The notes: generated by a model not told the origin, from the sequence alone. 18,011 bases of DNA from JACGMN01 sp964522635 (GCA_964522635.1 CAZFWT010000041.1:1-18011); one strand, 5' to 3'; numbered from the stretch's first letter, positions 1 to 8,709 are shown. Program-made: numbers and translations.

Positions 1-27
1 ACATCACGGGACTTACAACGGTAGATC

Positions 28-1317
28 TTAGATCTCCAGTGCTTTTCCGTTATGCATCAAGTGCAGGTTCTTCCCGACGTCGTATCCTTCCTCACTGGCG
101 AGCTCGGCGTACGCTGCGAGCTTCTCGATCTCGCCGTGGCTGGGTACAATGTTCTCCGGCTGCAGCATCCGTATCAAGTCCCGGTGATCCTCTCTCCGTG
201 CATGCCCGCTGACGTGCGCATCCTTATAGATCCGCACGCCGTGCGTACGCAACCTGCGCTCGAGTATCTCGCGGTGCGCGACATTAATCGGTGAGGGGAT
301 GGTCTCGGACGCGAAGATGACCTTTGTGTTGTTCGTGAGGGGCAGCGGACTATCGATCGCTAATCGCGAGAGCACGGCGTTTGGTTCTCCCTGGTTACCG
401 GTTGAGATGAAGACGTAGTCCCGACACGTGCCGCTCTCATGCACCTGCTCCAAGAACCGCCTGACCTTCGGGTAGCGGTCAACAAAGGTGACATTATTTG
501 GGAGGGTGATGATCCCGAGCTTCGCCGCGATCGTGACATAGAACTTGAGAGAACGGCCGAGAAATACCGGCTTTCGTCCCATCTTCTTCGTGAACTCGCA
601 GATGCTGTGAATTCGCTCGATATGCGAGGAGAATGATGCGAGGAAATACGTTGAGGCGTCGGGAATCATGAGATCCTTGAGTAGCTCGCGCGCCACCGAC
701 TCGGAGGCCGACTTCCCGCCTTCCTGCACGCGGACACTTTCGCAGATCAGGAGTTTCACCCCCTCGCGCCCCAGCTTCTTCAGTCGTGAGTAATCAGTCT
801 TCGTATCCAGTATCGGATAGTTATCGAACTTGAAGTCGTTCGCATAGGCGACGACCCCCTCTGGCGTGCGAACGGTCGCGATGGTCGAGTGGGGGATGGA
901 GTGGGTCACGTGCACCAATTCCAGGGCGAAATTGTGCGAAAGGTCGAGGATCTCACCGGGATTGAGCGCCACGAGCTCCTGGTTCTTTGCCATGCCTCTA
1001 ATGAGCTCGATCGTGTACCGTGTGCCGATAATGGGGCAATTATACGCGCTTGCGAGCCGGTCGATTGCACCAATGTGATCAAGATGCCCGTGGCTGCAAA
1101 CGATCGCGATCACGGCGTTCTTGGGGATCATGGTATCGTCAGGTATCGCGCCCATGGCGACGAGCTCTTTGGTGGTGTACGATTCCTTACCTTCCTCACC
1201 GTCCTGCAGCTTATCCAGGCACAGCCCCATGTCAAAGATCACCACTTCGTTATCAATTCGTATCGCGGTCATGTTTCGACCAACTTCTTCATAACCGCCA
1301 ACCGCAATGACTTCCAT
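28..1317 (-). CDS. rnj: RNase J family beta-CASP ribonuclease
   Basis: A 429-residue metallo-beta-lactamase/beta-CASP nuclease, expected to degrade or mature RNA in the cytoplasm, mainly as a 5'-3' exonuclease in archaeal relatives. The metal-binding HGHLDH motif lies at residues 76-81. Further ligands are probably H139 in THSIPHS and D161 in ANDF. The beta-CASP part carries FSSHIER (229-235), STGNQGEP (305-312), VSGHARRED (369-377) and a late PSHGE (392-396), in the family order. Length is close to that of archaeal RNase J, and there is no KH domain as in CPSF-type archaeal homologues. The ATG at 1315-1317 has GAGGAAG seven bases upstream. A TATA-like box lies at 1369-1378. It is transcribed toward the window edge, so downstream partners cannot be seen. 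The family call is firm; the main activity (exo or endo) is inferred from the family. Confidence 0.93.
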   Translation of the reverse strand: MEVIAVGGYEEVGRNMTAIRIDNEVVIFDMGLCLDKLQDGEEGKESYTTKELVAMGAIPDDTMIPKNAVIAIVCSHGHLDHIGAIDRLASAYNCPIIGTRYTIELIRGMAKNQELVALNPGEILDLSHNFALELVHVTHSIPHSTIATVRTPEGVVAYANDFKFDNYPILDTKTDYSRLKKLGREGVKLLICESVRVQEGGKSASESVARELLKDLMIPDASTYFLASFSSHIERIHSICEFTKKMGRKPVFLGRSLKFYVTIAAKLGIITLPNNVTFVDRYPKVRRFLEQVHESGTCRDYVFISTGNQGEPNAVLSRLAIDSPLPLTNNTKVIFASETIPSPINVAHREILERRLRTHGVRIYKDAHVSGHARREDHRDLIRMLQPENIVPSHGEIEKLAAYAELASEEGYDVGKNLHLMHNGKALEI

Positions 1318-1368
1318 GCTTTTGCTTCCTCTTCGTATTTTCTATACGTTCCTGTGAATGCTCTCGCG

Positions 1369-1378
1369 TTATATAAAA
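1369..1378 (-). promoter_or_regulatory. TATA box of the RNase J gene
   Basis: On the minus strand the sequence reads TTTTATATAA, a strong archaeal TATA-like element. It places a start of transcription near 1345, giving a leader of about 25-30 bases that contains the GAGGAAG ribosome site. It also lies between tRNA-Leu and the RNase J gene, so the gene need not depend on read-through from the tRNA. Confidence 0.6.
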
Positions 1379-1452
1379 GTAACTATGTTTATATGCTCAA
1401 GAAATTGATGGCCATGTGGACGCGAGTTAGTCAGAAATGTCCGGGTAGGGAA

Positions 1453-1535
1453 TGCGGAGGGAGAGATTCGAACTCTCGAACCCCTGCGGGATGAGGCCCT
1501 GAACCTCACGCCTTTGACCACTCGGCAACCTCCGC
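1453..1535 (-). tRNA. tRNA-Leu (anticodon CAG)
   Basis: The minus strand folds as a class II tRNA of 83 bases. The acceptor stem is GCGGAGG paired with CCTCCGC, with discriminator A at 1453. The D arm runs from GCC to GGC, and the anticodon stem TGAGG/CCTCA encloses loop TTCAGGG with anticodon CAG. A long variable arm follows (CCC-GCA-GGG), then T arm GAGAG-TTCGAAT-CTCTC. The long variable arm and the anticodon both give leucine (CUG codons). CCA is not encoded. No intron is seen. Confidence 0.96.
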
Positions 1536-1553
1536 TCGCACCATTCACCAGTA

Positions 1554-1562
1554 CCTAAAAGA
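1554..1562 (-). promoter_or_regulatory. Possible TATA element of tRNA-Leu
   Basis: On the minus strand this reads approximately ACTTTTAGG-like sequence (CTTTTAGG is clear), 19-27 bases before the tRNA 5' end. The spacing is right for an archaeal tRNA promoter but the sequence is a weak match. Confidence 0.35.
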
Positions 1563-1620
1563 GAGGCTGGGTTAAAGAAAAGCCTTTTGTCTTCAACCGC
1601 TCCATTTCAATGGTCTGACC

Positions 1621-2046
1621 ATGCAGCGACCCGAACGACTTGCGGCACTGAAGACTGATGCGATCCGGCTCTTCAAGTTCTCGACCGTTGGGGGTATCGG
1701 TGCGGTGATTAACACCGGGTTGCTCTGGCTCTTCACCGACCTCGCCGAGATTTACTACCTCTACTCCTCGATCATTGCCATTGAGATCGCGATCATCATG
1801 CAATTCCTGATGAACGACCGCTGGACTTTTAAGGAGCAGAAGACGACGCACGTCAAGCAGTTCATGAGACGCATCATCAAGAGCAATATCTGGCGCTCGG
1901 GCGGCCTCGCAGTCAATATCGGCGTGCTCTACGCCCTGACAGAGTACGCAGGGCTCTACTATCTGCTCTCGAACATCGTGGGGATCTTCTGCGCCTTCCT
2001 GTTGAATTATCTCTTCGAGAGCCGGTTGACCTGGGGCGTTCATTGA
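1621..2046 (+). CDS. GtrA-family membrane protein
   Basis: A 141-residue integral membrane protein with about four hydrophobic segments (roughly residues 18-38, 44-66, 91-109 and 112-133). The N-terminal FSTVGGIGAVIN segment, NDRWTF after the second helix, and NYLFESRLTW near the C terminus match the GtrA-like family. Members are thought to move lipid-linked sugars across the membrane for surface glycosylation or polysaccharide modification, usually with a glycosyltransferase. No glycosyltransferase is next to it here, so the substrate is unknown. The start is the ATG at 1621, close to a weak TTAAAGA element near 1573. The gene ends 82 bases before gyrB, which has its own promoter. The family call is good; the role is inferred from the family. 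Confidence 0.82.
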   Translation: MQRPERLAALKTDAIRLFKFSTVGGIGAVINTGLLWLFTDLAEIYYLYSSIIAIEIAIIMQFLMNDRWTFKEQKTTHVKQFMRRIIKSNIWRSGGLAVNIGVLYALTEYAGLYYLLSNIVGIFCAFLLNYLFESRLTWGVH

Positions 2047-2092
2047 ACTGAGCTGCGAAGAGCGGTCACAAACGAGCAGCGCAGGGAAAAGC

Positions 2093-2100
2093 TTTATGTA
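2093..2100 (+). promoter_or_regulatory. TATA box of gyrB
   Basis: TTTATGTA preceded by a purine-rich GGGAAAAGC, which could serve as a BRE. It lies about 29-36 bases before the gyrB ATG, so the predicted leader is very short and the gene may be nearly leaderless. No clear Shine-Dalgarno site precedes the ATG, which agrees with that. Confidence 0.5.
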
Positions 2101-2128
2101 AATCTGCAGCTATTTCAATACAGAGTCA

Positions 2129-4039
<1,911 letters not shown>

Positions 4040-4091
4040 ATTACAGATCAACGGATAGGGTTAAACAACCATTGTGAGCAGTAATCTGTGC

Positions 4092-4100
4092 TATATAAAA
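4092..4100 (+). promoter_or_regulatory. Orphan TATA-like box
   Basis: TATATAAAA is an excellent match to an archaeal TATA box, but no ORF starts within 200 bases: the first ATG downstream is followed at once by TGA. It may drive a small RNA or a long leader of the gene at 4319, or be chance in AT-rich DNA. Confidence 0.35.
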
Positions 4101-4278
4101 ATAAGGATATTGTTATGTGATAAATCCTTCCAGTGAAGTCAAAACAAAAAAAGAATTGAAATCGTTACGTTAGAAACTGTTAGACATCACACAGGGTGTT
4201 GCGGCTTCCACAATCACGTATACTATCAGATCAGACCCGGGATTATCTGTGAGTGATTGATATAAGAGCTGTGATTGG

Positions 4279-4287
4279 TTATATATG
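4279..4287 (+). promoter_or_regulatory. TATA box of the tocopherol-cyclase-like gene
   Basis: TTATATATG lies 32-40 bases before the ATG at 4319, which predicts a leader of about ten bases. AGGA at 4307-4310 lies eight bases before the start codon. Confidence 0.55.
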
Positions 4288-4318
4288 ATAGCTTCACCGT
4301 TTAATTAGGAAATAACCT

Positions 4319-5332
4319 ATGGACCCAGGCAACCTCCGGGAAATCATGCATCCCGAACGCTTCCAGGGCTCGAAGAGCCGGAGAAACTACTTCGAAGGCT
4401 GGTACTATAAGCTCGTGGATGCTGCGGAAGAGCACGTACTCGCCGTTATCCCTGGTATCTCACTCGGGTCAACGAAGGGAGATTCTCACGCCTTCATCCA
4501 GGTCTTCAATAGCACGATGGGCGACTACGATTATTTCACCTTCCCGGTCAATGAGTTTCTTCCCGCTTCGCGAGCCTTTGACGTGCGTATTGCCGCGAAC
4601 TGCTTCTCCGACTCTGCGCTTCGATTAGACCTTGCTCAATCTGGCCACCGGATAACGGGCGAGCTTTGGTTCGAAAATGTCGTCCCCTATCCGAAACGGC
4701 TCTTCGCACCCGGTATCATGGGCTGGGCGTCGTTCGTGCCGTTCATGCAGTGTAAACACGGCATTGTGAGCATGACCCACACGATTCACGGCGCTTTAAC
4801 AATAGACGGTGAACAGCTCAGTTTCGAGGGCGGGAAGGGCTACATCGAGAAGGATTGGGGCCGCAGCTTCCCCAGCGCCTATGTCTGGATGCAATCGAAC
4901 CACTTCACCACTGAGGATACCGCCTTCATGCTCGTGCTCGCTCGCATTCCGTGGCTACGCTTCACCATTCCGGGGTTCGCTGCGGTGCTCTGGCATAACA
5001 ATCGCTATTACCTCCTCGCGACCTACACAGGCGCGCGAATCACGCGGTTCGAGAAGGGCGCTCACCGGGTACGATTGTCCATTGCAGATCGGCACTTCAA
5101 CCTGGATCTGGAAGGGCTTCAGGGTACGGTGGTGGCGCTCAAAAGCCCTCATGCGGGCAGCATGACCGGGCGGATCTTCGAGAGCCTCGCTGCGACTCTG
5201 AAGCTGCGGCTGTACGCGAAGAAGAGCACGGGAGACCAGCTTCTGCTCGAAGATGAAGGGAGGAATGCCGGGTTGGAAGTCATGGACGACGCTGACGAAC
5301 TTCTGCGCACGCTGAACAAAAAGAAGAGATAA
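4319..5332 (+). CDS. Tocopherol-cyclase-like (lipocalin-like) protein
   Basis: A 337-residue soluble protein with no signal peptide or membrane segment. It resembles the tocopherol cyclase-like family: YFEGWYYK at residues 24-31, PGISLG at 45-50, SHAFIQVFN at 56-64 and the strongly conserved GYIEKDWGRSFP at 174-185. Plant and cyanobacterial tocopherol cyclases close the chromanol ring on prenylated quinols. Many bacterial and archaeal homologues lack a known substrate, and archaea are not known to make tocopherol. The next gene, convergent and 30 bases away, is a MenA/UbiA-type prenyltransferase, which makes a prenylated quinone or similar lipid a reasonable substrate guess. The start is the ATG with AGGA eight bases upstream. 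The family is fairly sure; the reaction is not established. Confidence 0.75.
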   Translation: MDPGNLREIMHPERFQGSKSRRNYFEGWYYKLVDAAEEHVLAVIPGISLGSTKGDSHAFIQVFNSTMGDYDYFTFPVNEFLPASRAFDVRIAANCFSDSALRLDLAQSGHRITGELWFENVVPYPKRLFAPGIMGWASFVPFMQCKHGIVSMTHTIHGALTIDGEQLSFEGGKGYIEKDWGRSFPSAYVWMQSNHFTTEDTAFMLVLARIPWLRFTIPGFAAVLWHNNRYYLLATYTGARITRFEKGAHRVRLSIADRHFNLDLEGLQGTVVALKSPHAGSMTGRIFESLAATLKLRLYAKKSTGDQLLLEDEGRNAGLEVMDDADELLRTLNKKKR

Positions 5333-5362
5333 CCGTTGAGGGGAGTGTGTGTGACGAGCCGT

Positions 5363-6391
5363 TCAGGCGGTTCGAGGCGCCCGGAAGATCACGAGCGCAG
5401 CGGGCAGGTAAAAAACGAGTAAGATCACTATAAAGCCGATGAGGTGCAGGCCATCTGAGCCGTTCACGAGACCCTCGAGGGCATAAGCACCGATGAGCAG
5501 TATCGAGGTGACACTGTGCGATTTGATCATCGCCAGGTTCGCCGGCACCATCAGCTGCGGATCGTTATGATGGGCAAGCAGAATACTCACTGACCGATAG
5601 GTCAGGGGGAGCGCGAGGAATGCAAAGAGCGCGAACGGCGTGAGCACGCGCGATGCCACCCCCACTATGATAACGAGGTACGTGGCCGCCCAGCTTCCGA
5701 CATAGAGTTTGATGGCTGCTTGCGTGCCATAACGCGCGACCAGCGTCAACTTCCCAGCTTTCTTATCGTCTTCTAAGTCAGGGACTTCGTTGATGACCAC
5801 CATTGAGAAGAGCATGATGCCGCAAGGCAGTGTTGCCAGGAAGGCTTCAAGGCTGAGCTGCTGCGCCTGCACAAAATAGGAGCCAAGCCCAATGATGGGC
5901 CCGAAATTAAGGAGCAAGCCCAGTTCCCCGAATCCACGATGCGAGAACTTGATTGGCGGCGCGGTGTAAAATATGGAGCTGAAGACGCCGATAGACCCGA
6001 ACACCAGGACGAGAAACCCGCGCACAAGCCCAAGGTACAGGCCAATCGCAGCAACACAGCAATACATGACGACAAAGGCGTTAAACATCGCGCGCGGCTT
6101 GATGAGCCCGCTGGTCAGGAGGCCGCTGCCGCCTGTATAAGGATTCTTCGCACCCGGTTTGAGCTGATCAACAGCATGTTTGAAGTCGAAATAGTCATCG
6201 GTCATGTTCAACGCGATGTGATTGAGCGAGACGCCCAGCATGACCAGAAAGAAGAACCATAGCGAGAAGGTATGGTCGACCGCCCAACTCACGAGCGCGC
6301 CAATCGCCGCGGGAAACATGCTTGGCGGCACGAAATGGTATCGAAAGGCGCGAAGCCAAACCTTTAGCCTATCTACATGCTGCTCGTTCAT
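5363..6391 (-). CDS. UbiA-family prenyltransferase, MenA-like
   Basis: A 342-residue polytopic membrane protein that should join a polyprenyl chain to an aromatic or other small acceptor. Both diphosphate/Mg-binding motifs are present: NMTDDYFDF at residues 62-70 (N62, D65/D66, D69) and NEVPDLEDDKKAGK at 201-214 (N201, D205, D209). YTAPPIKF at 142-149 followed by GFGELGLLLNFGP is the pattern of MenA, which prenylates 1,4-dihydroxy-2-naphthoate in menaquinone synthesis. About eight or nine hydrophobic helices can be counted. No other menaquinone or futalosine-pathway gene is in the window. Alternatives are prenylation of another quinone-like head group or of an archaeal lipid precursor. It faces the tocopherol-cyclase-like gene and has its own TATA box at 6416-6425. 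The family is sure; the acceptor is inferred. Confidence 0.85.
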   Translation of the reverse strand: MNEQHVDRLKVWLRAFRYHFVPPSMFPAAIGALVSWAVDHTFSLWFFFLVMLGVSLNHIALNMTDDYFDFKHAVDQLKPGAKNPYTGGSGLLTSGLIKPRAMFNAFVVMYCCVAAIGLYLGLVRGFLVLVFGSIGVFSSIFYTAPPIKFSHRGFGELGLLLNFGPIIGLGSYFVQAQQLSLEAFLATLPCGIMLFSMVVINEVPDLEDDKKAGKLTLVARYGTQAAIKLYVGSWAATYLVIIVGVASRVLTPFALFAFLALPLTYRSVSILLAHHNDPQLMVPANLAMIKSHSVTSILLIGAYALEGLVNGSDGLHLIGFIVILLVFYLPAALVIFRAPRTA

Positions 6392-6415
6392 AGTGCAACA
6401 TAACTTTAGTGTAGG

Positions 6416-6425
6416 TATTTAAAAC
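6416..6425 (-). promoter_or_regulatory. TATA box of the prenyltransferase gene
   Basis: The minus strand reads GTTTTAAATA, centred about 30 bases before the ATG at 6391. The predicted transcript would be leaderless or almost so, and no Shine-Dalgarno site is visible. It separates this gene from rps8, which lies upstream on the same strand. Confidence 0.5.
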
Positions 6426-6570
6426 AGTGCCTCTGGTAAAAATACTGTCTCATAGAGGAGTGCGGAGAACCGCCGCGTGGAAATGCCGGTTGCTTTCGCG
6501 TCCTCACCAGGGCGTTTAGGAGATCAAGTCAGGGGCGTCGAATTCAGAGAAGAAGACACGGTGAAGAGGA

Positions 6571-6963
6571 TCAGTACACAAACGCGAGCAATTGACCACC
6601 TGTGCCGGTCTCAATCGCCTGCGCGTGCGACATCACGCCTTTTGAAGTCGTCACGATGAGCATGCCGAAGTCACGAGCGGGCAGCAGTCGCTTCTCCCAT
6701 TCCTCAAATTCGCGCATATGAACGTAATACCGCGGCTTGATCGCGTTACAATCGTTGATCCGGCCCCGGAGTTTTACCTTGAAGTAGCCCGCCTTGCCAT
6801 CCTCGATGAACTCGAACTCCTTGATGTAGCCGCCATCCTGCATCACGCTCAGCACGTTCCCGATCAGCTTGGAGGCAGGCTTTATCGTGCACTCCATCTT
6901 CCCGACTCGTTCGGTATTCTTGATATGCGACAGCGCATCTGCCAGCGGATCATTGAGTGACAT
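6571..6963 (-). CDS. rps8: 30S ribosomal protein uS8
   Basis: A 130-residue small-subunit protein that binds the central domain of 16S rRNA. It is the archaeal/eukaryotic form: it opens with MSLNDPLADALSHIKN, carries KVKLRGRINDCNAIKPRYYV in the middle, and ends with the conserved MSHAQAIETGTGGQLLAFVY. It lies downstream of rps14 on the same strand, separated by 114 bases, a much wider gap than usual for this pair. A T-rich element at 7017-7026 in that gap may be a second promoter. rpl6, which normally follows in the archaeal spc cluster, is absent: the next gene is a prenyltransferase with its own promoter. Confidence 0.97.
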   Translation of the reverse strand: MSLNDPLADALSHIKNTERVGKMECTIKPASKLIGNVLSVMQDGGYIKEFEFIEDGKAGYFKVKLRGRINDCNAIKPRYYVHMREFEEWEKRLLPARDFGMLIVTTSKGVMSHAQAIETGTGGQLLAFVY

Positions 6964-7016
6964 CTTCCCTTTTGTTTTTACTCCCTGCTTTCTCCCTTTC
7001 TTCTTAAAGACCCTGA

Positions 7017-7026
7017 TAATAAAAAA
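7017..7026 (-). promoter_or_regulatory. T-rich element between rps14 and rps8: TATA box or terminator
   Basis: On the minus strand the sequence TTTTTTATTA lies about 55-63 bases before the rps8 ATG. Read as a TATA box it puts transcription start near 6993 with a leader of about 30 bases. Read as an oligo-U tract it could instead terminate the rps14 transcript about 55 bases after the stop. Sequence alone does not decide. Confidence 0.4.
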
Positions 7027-7077
7027 CTATGAATGAATGTCTACAAATGTACGAATCAACTCGCTGTCCTTCCTCAG

Positions 7078-7233
7078 TTAGTTGTACTTCTTGAAGCCGA
7101 CCTCACTCGCGATCTCCCGGAAGCACTGCCGGCAGAGATAAATCCCGTACCGTCGTACCAAGCCCCGTTGCCGGCCGCACCGTCTACATGCATTCGCGCC
7201 CCGCCCAAATCGCTTCGTTCGCTCCTTTACCAT
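7078..7233 (-). CDS. rps14: 30S ribosomal protein uS14, zinc-binding form
   Basis: A 51-residue protein, read from ATG at 7231-7233 to TAA at 7078-7080. It begins MVKERTKRFGRGANACRRCG and ends EIASEVGFKKYN. Two zinc-knuckle halves, CRRC (C16, C19) and CRQC (C34, C37), and the RRYGIYLCRQCFRE stretch are diagnostic of archaeal uS14, which binds the head of the small ribosomal subunit. AGGA four bases before the start may be the ribosome site. In other archaea it sits between rpl5 and rps8; here rps8 follows, but rpl5 is missing upstream, where a divergent cooC-like gene lies. The length is normal and all four cysteines are present. Confidence 0.96.
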   Translation of the reverse strand: MVKERTKRFGRGANACRRCGRQRGLVRRYGIYLCRQCFREIASEVGFKKYN

Positions 7234-7293
7234 CGTATCCTGATACCGCACTCCTTTTTTATCTTGCTTATCTATCTCAAGTTAGTAGCGACT

Positions 7294-7303
7294 GATATAA
7301 ATA
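7294..7303 (-). promoter_or_regulatory. TATA box of rps14, abutting the cooC-like start
   Basis: The minus strand reads TATTTATATC about 61-70 bases before the rps14 ATG. This predicts transcription from about 7270 and a leader near 37 bases. The same bases end three bases before the ATG of the divergent cooC-like gene at 7307, so they cannot be that gene's own TATA box. Confidence 0.42.
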
Positions 7304-7306
7304 GTT

Positions 7307-8068
7307 ATGAAACTGGCAGTTGCGGGGAAGGGCGGTGTGGGCAAAACGACCATTGCCGGCACGCTTGCTCGGCTCTTTGCCCGGGAGGGAGAGCGCGTCA
7401 TCGCGGTGGATGCCGACCCTGCTATGAACTTGAAATTCGCGCTCGGTATCCCGCGGAACCCTGAACCGATCTCGGAGCTCAAAGAGCTCATCTTCGAGCG
7501 AACGGCCGCGGATACCGGTATGGGCGTCTTCAAATTGAATCCCCGGGTGAATGACATCCTGGCGAAATTCGGCGCGCCGGGGCCGGATGGCGTCACGCTG
7601 CTCGTGATGGGCACAATCGAGAAGGGCGGCACCGGATGCACCTGTCCCGAGAACGCGTTCCTCCGCGCGCTGCTGCGGCATGTGCTCTTCAAGGAATCAA
7701 CGGTGATCCTGGACATGGAGGCGGGTATCGAGCATCTGGGGCGCGGGACTGCGCGCGGCGTTGACCTTATGCTTACCGTAGTGGAGCCGGGGATGCGCTC
7801 CGTCGAGACCGTGGCGCGCATAAAAACGCTCGGCGAGGATATCGGCATCTCACGGTTCGCTGCGGTCATTAACAAAGTCACGAGCGCGGAGGTCGCTCAG
7901 AAGATCGAGACGATCCTGGTTGAGATGGATATTCCCGTGCTCGGGATCGTCCCCCATGATCAATCGCTGATTCAAGCAGATCTTGAGGGTAGAGCGCCGC
8001 TGGACGTTGGGGGTGCTGCGGTCGAGCAGATCAAAGCGCTCAAAGAGAAGATCGTCACCCTGCGCTGA
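7307..8068 (+). CDS. CooC-like nickel-insertion ATPase (MinD/ParA superfamily)
   Basis: A 253-residue P-loop ATPase, likely a CODH maturation factor that helps load nickel into carbon monoxide dehydrogenase. The deviant Walker A GKGGVGKT is at residues 7-14, VDADP at 34-38 and DMEAGIEHLGRG (Walker B region) at 136-147. GCTCPEN at 110-116 gives the CxC pair (C111, C113) that binds metal at the CooC dimer interface. The P-loop at the extreme N terminus fixes the ATG at 7307. No Shine-Dalgarno site precedes it, so it is probably leaderless. No CODH/acetyl-CoA synthase gene lies nearby, although archaeal cooC is often beside them. Other MinD-like ATPases with CxC motifs exist, so the partner enzyme is inferred. 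The TGA stop lies inside the GCTGA repeat shared with grpE. Confidence 0.85.
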   Translation: MKLAVAGKGGVGKTTIAGTLARLFAREGERVIAVDADPAMNLKFALGIPRNPEPISELKELIFERTAADTGMGVFKLNPRVNDILAKFGAPGPDGVTLLVMGTIEKGGTGCTCPENAFLRALLRHVLFKESTVILDMEAGIEHLGRGTARGVDLMLTVVEPGMRSVETVARIKTLGEDIGISRFAAVINKVTSAEVAQKIETILVEMDIPVLGIVPHDQSLIQADLEGRAPLDVGGAAVEQIKALKEKIVTLR

Positions 8069-8098
8069 GCTGAGCTAAGCTGAGCTGAGCCAAGCTAA
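8064..8098. repeat. Tandem GCTGA pentamer repeat between convergent genes
   Basis: Seven consecutive five-base units: GCTGA twice, GCTAA, GCTGA twice, GCCAA, GCTAA. The first unit contains the cooC-like TGA stop (8066-8068) and the last contains the grpE TAG stop (CTA at 8095-8097). Because AGCT is self-complementary the array can fold in several weak ways. There is no T-run, so a simple terminator is not evident. Confidence 0.8.
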
Positions 8099-8700
8099 GA
8101 CTCTTCGGCGGCGGTGGTCTCCTCGTTCTCCGACGCGGGTTTCACGTGCTTGGCGATCGCGACCTTAGCAGAGCGTAAGACTTTCGTACCCAGCATATAG
8201 CCGCGTTCGAGCTCTTCCAGAACCGTGTCTTCGGGCGCGTCCTCCTCGATGACCGTCATCATTACCTCGTGCTTATACGGATCATATTTCTCGCCCACCG
8301 CTTTGATCGGTTTCAAACCTTCCTGGCTCAGCGCCTCAAGGAAATCGAGATAGATCAGCTCAATTCCTTTGACGAACGATAACAGGTCCTTACAGCTCTG
8401 CGCAGACGTAAAAGCAGCCTCCAGATGATCCAGTATCGGCAACAAACGCTTAAGCAACGCCTCGGTGGCACACTTCTCGTACAGCTCGCGCTCTCGTGCC
8501 ACCATCTTCTTGTAGTTCTCGAAGTCGGCCTGCAGGTATTTCAGCCGGTTAAGGTACTCCTCGGCCTGCGAGGTCTTCTTCTCCAATTCTTTCTCGAGAC
8601 GCGCCACTTCCTCGCTCGAGACCCCCTTCTCTTCCGCCTCGATGTGCTCTGCCACTGCTTCTTCCGCTTCAGACTCCGACTTCTTCTGAGCCTTCGTCAA
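8095..8700 (-). CDS. grpE: GrpE, nucleotide exchange factor of DnaK
   Basis: A 201-residue cochaperone that releases ADP from DnaK. The N-terminal half is charged and helical, predicted coiled coil at roughly residues 28-80. The family motifs follow: YLQADFENYKKMVARE (about 54-69), LLPILDHLEAA, GLKPIKAVGEKYDPYKHEVM, and the beta-domain signature ELERGYMLGTKVLRSAKV before the acidic tail. The start is TTG at 8698-8700: the next methionine is deep in the coiled coil, GGAGG (8710-8714) lies nine bases upstream, and an in-frame TAA lies just beyond. Archaea that have DnaK usually keep grpE beside dnaK and dnaJ; neither is in this window. DnaK systems in archaea are thought to come from bacteria. 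Confidence 0.95.
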   Translation of the reverse strand: MTKAQKKSESEAEEAVAEHIEAEEKGVSSEEVARLEKELEKKTSQAEEYLNRLKYLQADFENYKKMVARERELYEKCATEALLKRLLPILDHLEAAFTSAQSCKDLLSFVKGIELIYLDFLEALSQEGLKPIKAVGEKYDPYKHEVMMTVIEEDAPEDTVLEELERGYMLGTKVLRSAKVAIAKHVKPASENEETTAAEES

Positions 8701-8709
8701 ATCCGCTCT

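Larger units (their letters stand above)
4040..4318. other. AT-rich intergenic region with two TATA-like boxes
   Basis: These 279 bases carry no credible ORF. They are visibly richer in A and T than the coding DNA on either side. I see two TATA-like boxes (4092-4100 and 4279-4287), a run AAAACAAAAAAAG at about 4141-4153, and small inverted repeats: AAGGAT/ATCCTT (4103-4108 with 4124-4129) and CAGAT/ATCTG (4227-4231 with 4245-4249). No oligo-T terminator for gyrB is visible. It may hold only the promoter of the next gene, or a small RNA as well. Confidence 0.5.

Noticed and set aside
889..1494. Plus-strand open frame of 201 codons opposite RNase J
   Set aside because: It is antisense to a well-conserved gene and runs across tRNA-Leu; its protein has no recognisable pattern.
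4040..4318. Riboswitch or CRISPR leader in the AT-rich gap
   Set aside because: No conserved riboswitch core, no repeat-spacer pattern and only short hairpins are visible.
7033..7464. Plus-strand open frame across the rps14 region and into the cooC-like gene
   Set aside because: It is antisense to rps14 and out of frame with the P-loop ATPase; both true genes are clear.
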